This document shows positions 1-5,171 of a DNA stretch of 8,522 bases, piece after piece. Each line of letters begins with the position of its first letter. Positions within the stretch are counted from its first letter, which is position 1. The stretch is from an uncultured Lacibacter sp. (lineage in GTDB: Bacteria; Bacteroidota; Bacteroidia; Chitinophagales; Chitinophagaceae). Below the pieces are notes generated by a model. That model saw only the letters and a program-made list of their open reading frames with translations. It searched no databases and was not told where the DNA came from. Made by a program: the position numbers and the translations under genes. The DNA lies in the NCBI RefSeq assembly GCF_946479605.1, contig NZ_CAMLGT010000167.1, positions 1 through 8,522 of the forward strand, read 5' to 3'.

Positions 1-834
1 TACCTGTTGTTTTTTCTGCTGACCGATTTCACTTCCGCTGAGTATGTTTCTTAACTGTTGGGCGGTGTGAATTTGTCCGCTGTGTGGACGGATGGTTTGA
101 ATTTTTTCGTGAAAGGGTTGATCGATACAATCAAATGCATCAAATGAAATCGCTGCAATGAGATCGGCCCATTGCATTAACCGTTCGGCCTGTACCAAAC
201 AGTACATGCCATAGGCACTCATGAATTGTGTTCCGTTGATGAGTGCCAGGCCTTCTTTGCTTTTTAAAGCGATCGGTTGCCAGTTGAGTTTGTTGAGTAC
301 TTCCTGTGCCTTGTACCTTATTCCTTGATAGTTGACTTCGCCCATACCAATTAATGGCAAACTCAAATGACTGAGTGGAGCAAGATCACCACTTGCGCCC
401 AATGATCCCTGCTGATAAATAACGGGCAGCACATTGTTGTTGTGCATGTCCATTAACCGCTTCACCGTATCTACCTGCACAGCACTGTAACCATAGCTCA
501 ATGATTTTATTTTTAAGGCGAGCATGAGCTTTACAATTTCTTCCGGCACTTCTTCGCCCATACCGCAGGCATGGCTCATCAACAGATTATTCTGCAGTTG
601 TTCTAACTGATCATCAGCAATGATCACATTCTGCAGAAAACCAAAACCGGTGTTGATGCCGTAGAAGGGCGTATCGCTTTCGGCTACTTTCTGATCAAGA
701 TAGTTTCTGCATGTTTCGATCTTATGGTGTGCACGGAATGTTATCGAAACAAATTGTTTGAACTGCAGGTAATTCTTCACTTCATCGAAGGTTAGTTGCT
801 GTTCGTCGAGGGGGAGATAATTGTATTCGGTCAT
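1..834 (-). CDS. hutH: Histidine ammonia-lyase, N-terminal 278 residues (cut by window edge)
   Basis: The protein deaminates L-histidine to trans-urocanate, the first step of histidine degradation, in the cytoplasm. The open frame starts at ATG 834-832 and runs off the left edge with no stop, so 278 of the roughly 500 residues usual for the family are present. YGINTGFG at residues 58-65 carries the catalytic Tyr58. SLGASGD contains Ala147-Ser148-Gly149, the triad that cyclises to the MIO electrophile. SH at 87-88 and NGTQ at 200-203 match the substrate-binding His and Asn of Pseudomonas HutH with a constant offset of five residues. The RPHSGQ stretch near the cut end is also HutH-like. Some Bacteroidota tyrosine ammonia-lyases share the SH pair, so a tyrosine-active relative is a less likely alternative. 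No other hut gene is visible in the window. Confidence 0.9.
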   Translation of the reverse strand, partial: MTEYNYLPLDEQQLTFDEVKNYLQFKQFVSITFRAHHKIETCRNYLDQKVAESDTPFYGINTGFGFLQNVIIADDQLEQLQNNLLMSHACGMGEEVPEEIVKLMLALKIKSLSYGYSAVQVDTVKRLMDMHNNNVLPVIYQQGSLGASGDLAPLSHLSLPLIGMGEVNYQGIRYKAQEVLNKLNWQPIALKSKEGLALINGTQFMSAYGMYCLVQAERLMQWADLIAAISFDAFDCIDQPFHEKIQTIRPHSGQIHTAQQLRNILSGSEIGQQKKQQV

Positions 835-851
835 AGTTATTGCAATCGGGA

Positions 852-882
852 CGAATGTAGGAAATTATGGAGAGAAAGCGAA
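852..882 (-). promoter_or_regulatory. Possible hutH promoter (degenerate)
   Basis: On the minus strand TTCG (882-879) is followed after 19 bases by TACATTCG (859-852). Each box has one T-to-C change from the Bacteroidota consensus TTTG / TAnnTTTG. It would start transcription a dozen or so bases before the hutH ATG. The match is imperfect in both boxes, so this is tentative. Confidence 0.3.
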
Positions 883-987
883 CTGGTGTTAGTGAGAAGT
901 ACGGGGAATGAAGTACGAAACTACCTGAGCGATTAAGGTTATGAGAAATGTCTGGCTTGTTGTTTGGGAAGAGTGTGATTTGTTTCT

Positions 988-1052
988 GTTCTTTTTGCTT
1001 GTCCAAAAAGAACCAAAAAAGACCCCGATTTCGAATGACGGCCCGAAATCGG
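988..1052. repeat. Two adjacent perfect inverted repeats
   Basis: The first has arms GTTCTTTTTG (988-997) and CAAAAAGAAC (1004-1013) around a 6-base loop. The second has arms CCGATTTCG (1025-1033) and CGAAATCGG (1044-1052) around a 10-base loop. Only 11 bases separate them. They do not sit at the end of a gene: hutH starts about 150 bases to the left, and the plus-strand gene starts about 130 bases to the right. A terminator role is therefore not obvious. From memory, similar CTTTTTG...CAAAAAG palindromes are scattered between genes in many Bacteroidota genomes, so this is probably a copy of a dispersed repeat. Confidence 0.65.
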
Positions 1053-1148
1053 AATGTTCCCTGATTGGGCATTTGTGCTACTGTGGTGAATGACACTTGT
1101 ACTTACACTGTCATACTCTGTGCAACATCATGCGTTTTTTTGTTACGG

Positions 1149-1178
1149 TTTGATTTTTGCCTGGCTAACGTACATTTG
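1149..1178 (+). promoter_or_regulatory. Bacteroidota-type promoter of the Asp-box protein gene
   Basis: TTTG at 1149-1152 is followed after 18 bases by TACATTTG at 1171-1178, a full match to the TTTG / TAnnTTTG promoter recognised by the Bacteroidota primary sigma factor. The -7 box ends only five bases before the ATG at 1184, so the transcript should begin within a few bases of the start codon. Confidence 0.65.
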
Positions 1179-1183
1179 AACAT

Positions 1184-2176
1184 ATGAAACAACTTTTTCT
1201 TTTCGCTTTTCTGATTGTTGCCGGTTCTGTATCGGCGCAAACCATTCAACTGCTTGATAGCGGTAAAACAACTTCCATTCGTGGATTGAGTGTGGTGAAT
1301 GACAATATTGTTTGGGTGAGTGGTGCCAATGGAATGGTGGGTCGATCGATTGATGGTGGTGCAACATTCAAATGGAATAAGGTGGATGGCTTCGCCAAAA
1401 CTGATTTCAGAGATATTGAAGCATTTGATGCCAATACGGCCATCATTATGGGTATTGATACACCGGCTGTGATCTTAAAAACAACTGATGGTGGTATTAC
1501 GTGGAAGATCGTTTTCCAGGATAAACGAGCGGGTATGTTTTTAGATGCGATGGAATTCTTCAGTAAAGAAAGTGGTATGGTCATCGGCGATCCGATCAAC
1601 GGAAAAATTTTTATGGCCGTAACTGTTGATGGTGGCAATACCTGGCGTGCCATGCCGGAGGGGGTTGCCCCAGCTGCAGAAAAAGGTGAAGCGATGTTTG
1701 CCAGCAGTGGTACCAATATTCAGGCTGTTGGTAAGAATGAATTGTTTTTTATTACAGGTGGAACGTATTCAAGATTGTTTATCCGCAATGATAAAATTGT
1801 GTTGCCCATCATACAGGGAAAAGAAACAACCGGCGCCAATTCTTTAGCGGTATGGGATAAAAAAACATTTGCTGTGGTGGGTGGTGATTTTAATGATGCC
1901 ACATCAACAGAAAGGAATTGTGTGTTGAGTAAAGATGCCGGTAAGAGTTTTATCAGCCCCACTACTCCACCCTTTGGTTATCGCAGTTGTATTGAATACT
2001 TATCCAAATCAAAACTCATCACTTGTGGTTTAACGGGTGTTGATGTGAGTGAGGATGGCGGTATGAACTGGCGGAACATTTCTGCAACCGGTTTTCATGT
2101 GGTGCAGAAAGCAAAGAAAGGAAAGGCTGTTTATTTAGCTGGCGGTAAGGGAAGAGTGGCGAAGTTGGTATGGTGA
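1184..2176 (+). CDS. Secreted Asp-box (BNR/YCF48-like) beta-propeller protein
   Basis: This is a 330-residue protein with a clear Sec signal peptide: Lys2, a hydrophobic core at residues 4-14, and probable cleavage after SVSA (18/19). The start is fixed by the signal peptide. Five Asp-box motifs (S/T-x-D-G/A-G-x-T/S-F/W) occur at residues 55-62, 100-107, 147-154, 249-256 and 289-296. Such motifs mark hairpin turns in the blades of sialidase- and YCF48-like beta-propellers. Bacteroidota carry many such proteins, usually annotated as oxidoreductase or photosystem II stability factor-like. No sialidase FRIP motif or catalytic residues are visible, so enzymatic activity is unsupported. It should act in the periplasm or outside the cell, and no C-terminal sorting domain is attached. 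It stands alone, divergent from hutH, with its own promoter. The precise role is unknown. Confidence 0.85.
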   Translation: MKQLFLFAFLIVAGSVSAQTIQLLDSGKTTSIRGLSVVNDNIVWVSGANGMVGRSIDGGATFKWNKVDGFAKTDFRDIEAFDANTAIIMGIDTPAVILKTTDGGITWKIVFQDKRAGMFLDAMEFFSKESGMVIGDPINGKIFMAVTVDGGNTWRAMPEGVAPAAEKGEAMFASSGTNIQAVGKNELFFITGGTYSRLFIRNDKIVLPIIQGKETTGANSLAVWDKKTFAVVGGDFNDATSTERNCVLSKDAGKSFISPTTPPFGYRSCIEYLSKSKLITCGLTGVDVSEDGGMNWRNISATGFHVVQKAKKGKAVYLAGGKGRVAKLVW

Positions 2177-2193
2177 TGACGATTGCCGTCATC
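2175..2193. repeat. Short hairpin overlapping the Asp-box gene stop codon
   Basis: GATGACG (2175-2181) and CGTCATC (2187-2193) form a perfect 7-bp stem with a 5-base loop. The first arm includes the last two bases of the TGA stop. No T-run follows, so it is not a standard terminator. Its GATGAC/GTCATC core is the same as the ends of the palindromic repeats starting at 2207, so it may be a decayed relative of them. Confidence 0.45.
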
Positions 2194-2202
2194 GGTACAG
2201 AT

Positions 2203-2284
2203 TAGCTGTCATCCCTAGGTACGAGGGATCTGTTGGGCAGCGATGCAATAGTTGAGCAGATTCCTCCTTCGTTGGAATGACAAA
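2203..2284. repeat. 82-bp palindromic repeat, copy 1
   Basis: The copy consists of a left half (2207-2232), a 24-base centre, and a right half in inverted orientation (2257-2282). The two 26-base halves match at 20 positions, both beginning TGTCAT and ending ATCTG. Each half can also fold alone: the left pairs ATCCC with GGGAT, the right pairs ATTCC with GGAAT. It differs from copy 2 only at 2216 (T for G) and 2243 (A for G). Confidence 0.9.
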
Positions 2285-2290
2285 TGGCTC

Positions 2291-2320
2291 AGCAGATCCC
2301 TCCTAACGTCGGGATGACAG
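2291..2320. repeat. Extra half-unit of the palindromic repeat
   Basis: This 30-base stretch, starting AGCAGATCCCTCCT and ending GGGATGACAG, is a further half-unit in the same orientation as the right half of copy 1, one base longer in the loop. It keeps the 5-bp stem ATCCC/GGGAT. It lies between copy 1 and the GIY-YIG start codon and could sit in the leader of that gene. Confidence 0.75.
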
Positions 2321-2352
2321 GAGATTTCAGCTTTTGTATTATTTTCAACTGC

Positions 2353-2667
2353 ATGAAACCTATCGGAACACACAACTACTTCGTGTACATCACTACAAAT
2401 CAAAACAAGACTGTTCTGTACGTAGGCGTTACCAACGATCTCTATACAAGACTTCTTCAACACAAAGAAAACGCTTCGCCTTTTACACATACCAGCTTTG
2501 CCGGAAAATACAATGCTTACTTTTTGATTTACTATGAACGCTTTGGCCAAATAGAACATGCGATTGAACGGGAGAAAGAGTTGAAAAGCTGGCGAAGAAG
2601 TAAGAAAGAAGAGCTGATCAATTCGTTTAATCCTGAATGGCGGTTTCTGAATGATGATATTGAATAA
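2353..2667 (+). CDS. Small GIY-YIG endonuclease (YhbQ/URI-like single-domain)
   Basis: This 104-residue protein is essentially one GIY-YIG domain. The GIY and YIG motifs appear as VYI (11-13) and YVG (23-25), ten residues apart. Arg33 in the following helix (DLYTRLLQHK) fits the conserved catalytic Arg, and Glu74 in the EREKELK segment fits the metal-binding Glu. The C-terminus has the LINSFNPEW signature common in stand-alone Bacteroidota members. Such enzymes cut DNA with a divalent metal; the target here is unknown. An upstream ATG at 2284 in the same frame would begin inside the repeat and add 23 residues unlike the family, so I place the start at 2353. No DNA-binding domain is fused. The gene is flanked on both sides by the same palindromic repeat, suggesting that the repeats and nuclease travel together. 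Confidence 0.85.
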   Translation: MKPIGTHNYFVYITTNQNKTVLYVGVTNDLYTRLLQHKENASPFTHTSFAGKYNAYFLIYYERFGQIEHAIEREKELKSWRRSKKEELINSFNPEWRFLNDDIE

Positions 2668-2683
2668 ACACAAAAGATCAATA

Positions 2684-2765
2684 TAGCTGTCATCCCGAGG
2701 TACGAGGGATCTGTTGGGCAGCGGTGCAATAGTTGAGCAGATTCCTCCTTCGTTGGAATGACAAA
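2684..2765. repeat. 82-bp palindromic repeat, copy 2
   Basis: This is a direct copy of 2203-2284, starting 17 bases after the GIY-YIG stop codon. Its halves are at 2688-2713 and 2738-2763. Identity to copy 1 stops abruptly at both ends. It retains both half-hairpins. Confidence 0.9.
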
Positions 2766-2772
2766 AAATCAA

Positions 2773-2786
2773 CAGCAGGATGACAG
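2773..2786. repeat. Truncated half-unit remnant after copy 2
   Basis: CAGCAGGATGACAG looks like the half-unit at 2291-2320 with about 16 internal bases missing: the outer AGCA and GGATGACAG parts remain. It lies at the same relative position after copy 2 as the intact half-unit after copy 1. Confidence 0.5.
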
Positions 2787-2900
2787 GAAACTTTCAACTG
2801 ATACCTTACATTTTTTTCTGACAACAATCACCCCGTTTTTTGACTACAGGCATACAAGGCCAACTGATACAGGAATACCTTTAACATTAAAGATTATTGT

Positions 2901-3305
2901 ATGCATATTCAACTACACGATGAAATAACACTGAAAGAAATCAAGACTGTTTTTTCTCACTTCTACCCATACCTGAAACTTGAGTTCTATAACTGTCCGC
3001 ATAAACTGTTTGAAGCATGTTGTGAAAATGATGTACTGCCGGATGAGGTGCAGCTGAAAACTGTAAAACCGGAACACACGAACGGCATCATTGATATACA
3101 GCCCACAGAAATTGTTGCCGATCTTGAACAGGAATTTCAACAACGTTTTGGAATACCTGCACAGGTGTTATGGCTTGAGCATGGCGAATGGAAACAAACA
3201 ACCGGAATGGATAGTTTCAGTTTAAAAGAGGTGAATGAATTCAGCCAGAACGATTCGGATGAATACATTGTTGGCAACTACGAAGAAGGATTTGAAGAAG
3301 CCTGA
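2901..3305 (+). CDS. Conserved Bacteroidota protein of unknown function
   Basis: This is a 134-residue soluble protein with no signal peptide or membrane segment. Visible features are an N-terminal MHIQLHDEITLKEI opening, FYPYLKLEF at 21-29, a predicted helix with DLEQEFQQRFGIPAQVLW around 74-91, and an acidic C-terminal tail (DSDEYIVGNYEEGFEEA). From memory this matches a family of short hypothetical proteins widespread in Bacteroidota that share the FPYLK-EF and LE-F---FG--VQV patterns, for which I know no function. Cys32, Cys40 and Cys41 lie close together but do not form a recognised metal-binding motif. It follows the repeat cassette and ends nine bases from the convergent DUF486 gene. 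I see no strong promoter directly upstream. Confidence 0.75.
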   Translation: MHIQLHDEITLKEIKTVFSHFYPYLKLEFYNCPHKLFEACCENDVLPDEVQLKTVKPEHTNGIIDIQPTEIVADLEQEFQQRFGIPAQVLWLEHGEWKQTTGMDSFSLKEVNEFSQNDSDEYIVGNYEEGFEEA

Positions 3306-3314
3306 GCGAAACCT

Positions 3315-3647
3315 TTATTTCTTAAACATAAAGTACACTGCTCCCAGCAGGAACAGAAAACTCACAATATATTTCCAGTGAAAGGGTTCTTTCAGGTACA
3401 TGACTGCAAACACGCCAAACACTACGAGTGTAATTACTTCCTGTATCATCTTTAGCTGAAACGCATTAACGCCGCTCTGGTAACCGATGCGGTTGGCGGG
3501 CACCATCAAACAGTATTCAAAAAAAGCAATTCCCCAGCTGATGAGTACCACTTTCCACAACGGCACATTCTGCTGCCGCAAATGCCCATACCACGCAATG
3601 GTCATGAAGATGTTGGAAAACAGCAGGAGCAGGATTGCACGGATCAT
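3315..3647 (-). CDS. DMT-superfamily DUF486 membrane protein
   Basis: This is a 110-residue inner-membrane protein with four hydrophobic segments at about residues 2-20, 33-51, 68-85 and 93-108. The family signatures are clear: FMTIAWYGHL near the N-terminus, SWGIAFFEYCLMVPANRIGY across segment two, and IQEVITLVVF in segment three. DUF486 (DMT_6) proteins are small relatives of drug/metabolite transporters, but no substrate is established. The ATG lies five bases after the pyrB stop, so it is probably co-transcribed with pyrB. Whether it transports a pyrimidine-related compound cannot be said from sequence. The length is normal for the family. Confidence 0.88.
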   Translation of the reverse strand: MIRAILLLLFSNIFMTIAWYGHLRQQNVPLWKVVLISWGIAFFEYCLMVPANRIGYQSGVNAFQLKMIQEVITLVVFGVFAVMYLKEPFHWKYIVSFLFLLGAVYFMFKK

Positions 3648-3652
3648 GTCAG

Positions 3653-4585
3653 TTAGTTTTCAGATCGTTTGCCTGCCAGTAAATACAATGCAGCCATACG
3701 CACTGCCACGCCATTCTCCACCTGTTGTAAAATGATGGATTGCTTACTATCGGCTACATCGCTATCCAGTTCCACACCACGGTTGATGGGGCCGGGATGC
3801 ATGATGACAATTTCTTTATTCAATGAATCGAGCAGCTTACGGTTAATACCATACGCTAAATTGTATTCACGCAAAGAAGAGAACAAGGGCTGGTTCTGGC
3901 GTTCGAGTTGGATACGCAGCACATTGGCCACATCGCACCACTTCAATGTTTCTTCAATGTTGTAAGAAACGTTTACACCAAAAGCCTGTTGTAAATATTT
4001 TGGGATGAGTGTGGGCGGACCTGCAACGGTTACTTCTGCCCCCATTTTCTTCAACAGGTAAATATTGCTGAGTGCCACACGGCTGTGCATGATATCGCCA
4101 AGGATAGCGATCTTCTTTCCTTCCAGTGTGCCTAATTTTTCTCTTATAGAAAATGCATCAAGCAATGCCTGTGTAGGATGTTCGTTGATGCCATCACCTG
4201 CATTTACAATAGCTGCCGGAATATGTTTGGCGAGAAAATGCGGTGCTCCACTGGCGCTGTGTCGCATCACCACCAGATCAACCTTCATGCTGAGGATATT
4301 ATTCACCGTATCGAGGAGGGTTTCGCCTTTTGCAGCCGATGAACCTGATGCGGTGAAATTGATGGTATCGGCACTGAGTCTTTTCTCTGCCAGTTCAAAG
4401 GAAATACGTGTACGGGTTGAGTTCTCGTAAAAAAGGTTTACAATCGTTACATCACGCAACGAAGGAACTTTCTTAATGGGTCGTTGTAAAACTTCTTTGA
4501 ATTGAGCGGCTGTATCGAGGATGAGCTGGATATCCTGTGCCGTGAGATCTTTAATGCCGAGCAGATGTCGAGTGGATAGTTGCAT
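3653..4585 (-). CDS. pyrB: Aspartate carbamoyltransferase, catalytic chain
   Basis: The enzyme condenses carbamoyl phosphate with L-aspartate to N-carbamoyl-L-aspartate, the committed step of de novo pyrimidine synthesis, in the cytosol. At 310 residues it is full length. The carbamoyl-phosphate site shows STRTR at 56-60, and Lys86 in SSAAKGE reaches across from the neighbouring subunit. Arg108-His109, HPTQ at 136-139 and Arg169 in MHSRV follow. The aspartate side has Arg224 in LRIQLERQ, and the HPGPINRG loop is at 263-270. The HPGP form, rather than the HPLP of Escherichia coli, fits the Bacillus-type branch that works without a regulatory chain, and no pyrI is present here. The neighbour upstream is a four-helix-bundle gene that separates it from pyrR, and the downstream neighbour is DUF486. 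It appears to have its own promoter at 4593-4623. Confidence 0.96.
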   Translation of the reverse strand: MQLSTRHLLGIKDLTAQDIQLILDTAAQFKEVLQRPIKKVPSLRDVTIVNLFYENSTRTRISFELAEKRLSADTINFTASGSSAAKGETLLDTVNNILSMKVDLVVMRHSASGAPHFLAKHIPAAIVNAGDGINEHPTQALLDAFSIREKLGTLEGKKIAILGDIMHSRVALSNIYLLKKMGAEVTVAGPPTLIPKYLQQAFGVNVSYNIEETLKWCDVANVLRIQLERQNQPLFSSLREYNLAYGINRKLLDSLNKEIVIMHPGPINRGVELDSDVADSKQSIILQQVENGVAVRMAALYLLAGKRSEN

Positions 4586-4592
4586 TAAAAAG

Positions 4593-4623
4593 CAAAGCTA
4601 AGGTTCAGGAACGAAAACCCAAA
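4593..4623 (-). promoter_or_regulatory. Candidate pyrB promoter, partly inside the repeat tract
   Basis: On the minus strand TTTG (4623-4620) is followed after 19 bases by TAGCTTTG (4600-4593), a full match to the Bacteroidota TTTG / TAnnTTTG consensus. The -7 box ends seven bases before the pyrB ATG, so the leader would be almost absent. The -33 box lies at the edge of the AAATCC-rich tract, which on this strand is full of TTTG; chance matches are therefore more likely than usual. Confidence 0.5.
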
Positions 4624-4716
4624 ATTGAAAACCAAAAGGCAAAATCCAAAGATCAAATCCCAAAATCCAAAAGACAAAATCCAAAGCAAAATGTGAAAAC
4701 CCAAAATCCAAGGGAA
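4614..4716. repeat. CAAAATCCAAA low-complexity repeat array
   Basis: This is a roughly 100-base A/C-rich tract built from irregularly spaced copies of CAAAATCCAAA at 4640-4650, 4661-4671 and 4675-4685, with a near copy (last base G) at 4702-4712. Partial copies such as AAAACCCAAAATT lie between them. It occupies much of the 177 bases between the four-helix-bundle stop and the pyrB start. The complementary motif appears on the other side of that gene. Confidence 0.8.
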
Positions 4717-4762
4717 AACAACATTCAAATGAGAAAAGCCAGAAACTAACGCTGGACTCTTA

Positions 4763-5116
4763 TTATTTTCCGTCTAGCTTTTTCAAGATGGCTGAGAATA
4801 TTTTCCTGAGCTGTTCCGCTTCATCAATCAGCCTCATTCTTTCGGGCTCTAATTCCGCTTTTTTACTCTCAATATGCAACAACCTTAACCAGCGAACAGA
4901 TTCTTTCGATTCTTTTCTTGAAATCCGTATCCGCATACGTAAATCTGCAGGGCCAAGATTTTCATTCGCTTCTATATAATTGGCCCCAACAGAACCGCTG
5001 GAACGAACCAGCTGTTTAATGTCTTCCAGGTTAATTACATCCCAGGTTAGCTTTCTGCAAAAATTTCTTACATCGTTGGCAAAATGATAAGTTCTTTCTT
5101 CCAGTTCGGCAGACAT
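4763..5116 (-). CDS. Four-helix-bundle protein (23S rRNA intervening-sequence / S23 family)
   Basis: This 117-residue helical protein carries the family signatures: an ERTYHFANDVRNF opening (7-19), QLVRSSGSVGANYIEANE at 35-52, and KESKESVRWLRLL at 68-80, ending in a Lys/Glu-rich helix. The family is named from ORFs inside 23S rRNA intervening sequences of Leptospira and others. Homologues also occur alone in Bacteroidota, and the Avd protein of diversity-generating retroelements is a distant relative. The function of the stand-alone proteins is not established; a basic surface for nucleic-acid binding is inferred. No rRNA, reverse transcriptase or template/variable repeat lies in the window. 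The gene sits between pyrR and pyrB with AAATCC-type repeats on both sides in opposite orientation, which suggests a later insertion into a pyrR-pyrB pair. Confidence 0.87.
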   Translation of the reverse strand: MSAELEERTYHFANDVRNFCRKLTWDVINLEDIKQLVRSSGSVGANYIEANENLGPADLRMRIRISRKESKESVRWLRLLHIESKKAELEPERMRLIDEAEQLRKIFSAILKKLDGK

Positions 5117-5171
5117 AAGCAGGTGTTTTTTGATTAAACATGTTCAATCGATTTGGTACAGCTGCTGTCTT

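Larger units (their letters stand above)
835..1183. other. Intergenic region between divergent hutH and Asp-box gene
   Basis: This 349-base gap separates two divergently transcribed genes. It holds a weak hutH promoter at its left end, two adjacent inverted repeats at 988-1052, and a good plus-strand promoter at 1149-1178. An open frame of about 100 codons on the minus strand (782-1096) overlaps the start of hutH in another frame. It has no recognisable domain and translates the inverted repeat, so I do not treat it as a gene. I see nothing else in 885-985. Confidence 0.6.
2203..2765. mobile_element. Putative GIY-YIG nuclease cassette bounded by 82-bp direct repeats
   Basis: Two copies of an 82-bp palindromic repeat (2203-2284 and 2684-2765, 80 of 82 bases identical) lie in the same orientation 481 bases apart, with one small GIY-YIG nuclease gene between them. 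Half-unit remnants of the same repeat follow each copy. The arrangement resembles a nuclease gene with its cognate repeats, as in REP/RAYT units. No transposase, integrase or obvious target-site duplication is seen. Calling it mobile is inference from the repeat pair, the nuclease and the position between unrelated genes. Confidence 0.5.

Noticed and set aside
1..834. Tyrosine ammonia-lyase for aryl-polyene or flexirubin pigment synthesis
   Set aside because: The SH pair alone does not exclude it, but the overall motifs and NGTQ/RPHSGQ context resemble HutH, and no pigment-cluster gene is present.
782..1096. Minus-strand open frame of 104 codons overlapping the start of hutH
   Set aside because: It overlaps hutH in another frame, translates the palindromes at 988-1052, and shows no domain, promoter or signal peptide.
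1090..1114. Inverted repeat ATGACA/TGTCAT upstream of the Asp-box gene
   Set aside because: Only six base pairs with a 13-base loop. It shares the repeat-end hexamer but nothing more, so chance is likely.
2284..2352. Earlier ATG (2284) extending the GIY-YIG protein by 23 residues
   Set aside because: The extension is encoded by the palindromic half-unit and is unlike the N-termini of the family, which begin just before the VYI strand.
2215..2772. Minus-strand open frame of 185 codons across the GIY-YIG locus
   Set aside because: It reads antisense through the nuclease gene and both palindromic repeats. The open frame is explained by the repeat composition and has no recognisable domain.
2203..2786. 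CRISPR array
   Set aside because: There are only two full repeats, 481 bases apart, with a gene between them. They are 82 bp with internal palindromes, and no regular spacers or cas genes are present.
4614..4716. CRISPR-like or VNTR coding reading of the CAAAATCC tract
   Set aside because: Copies are short and irregularly spaced, and no long open frame passes through. Low-complexity repeat is the simpler call.
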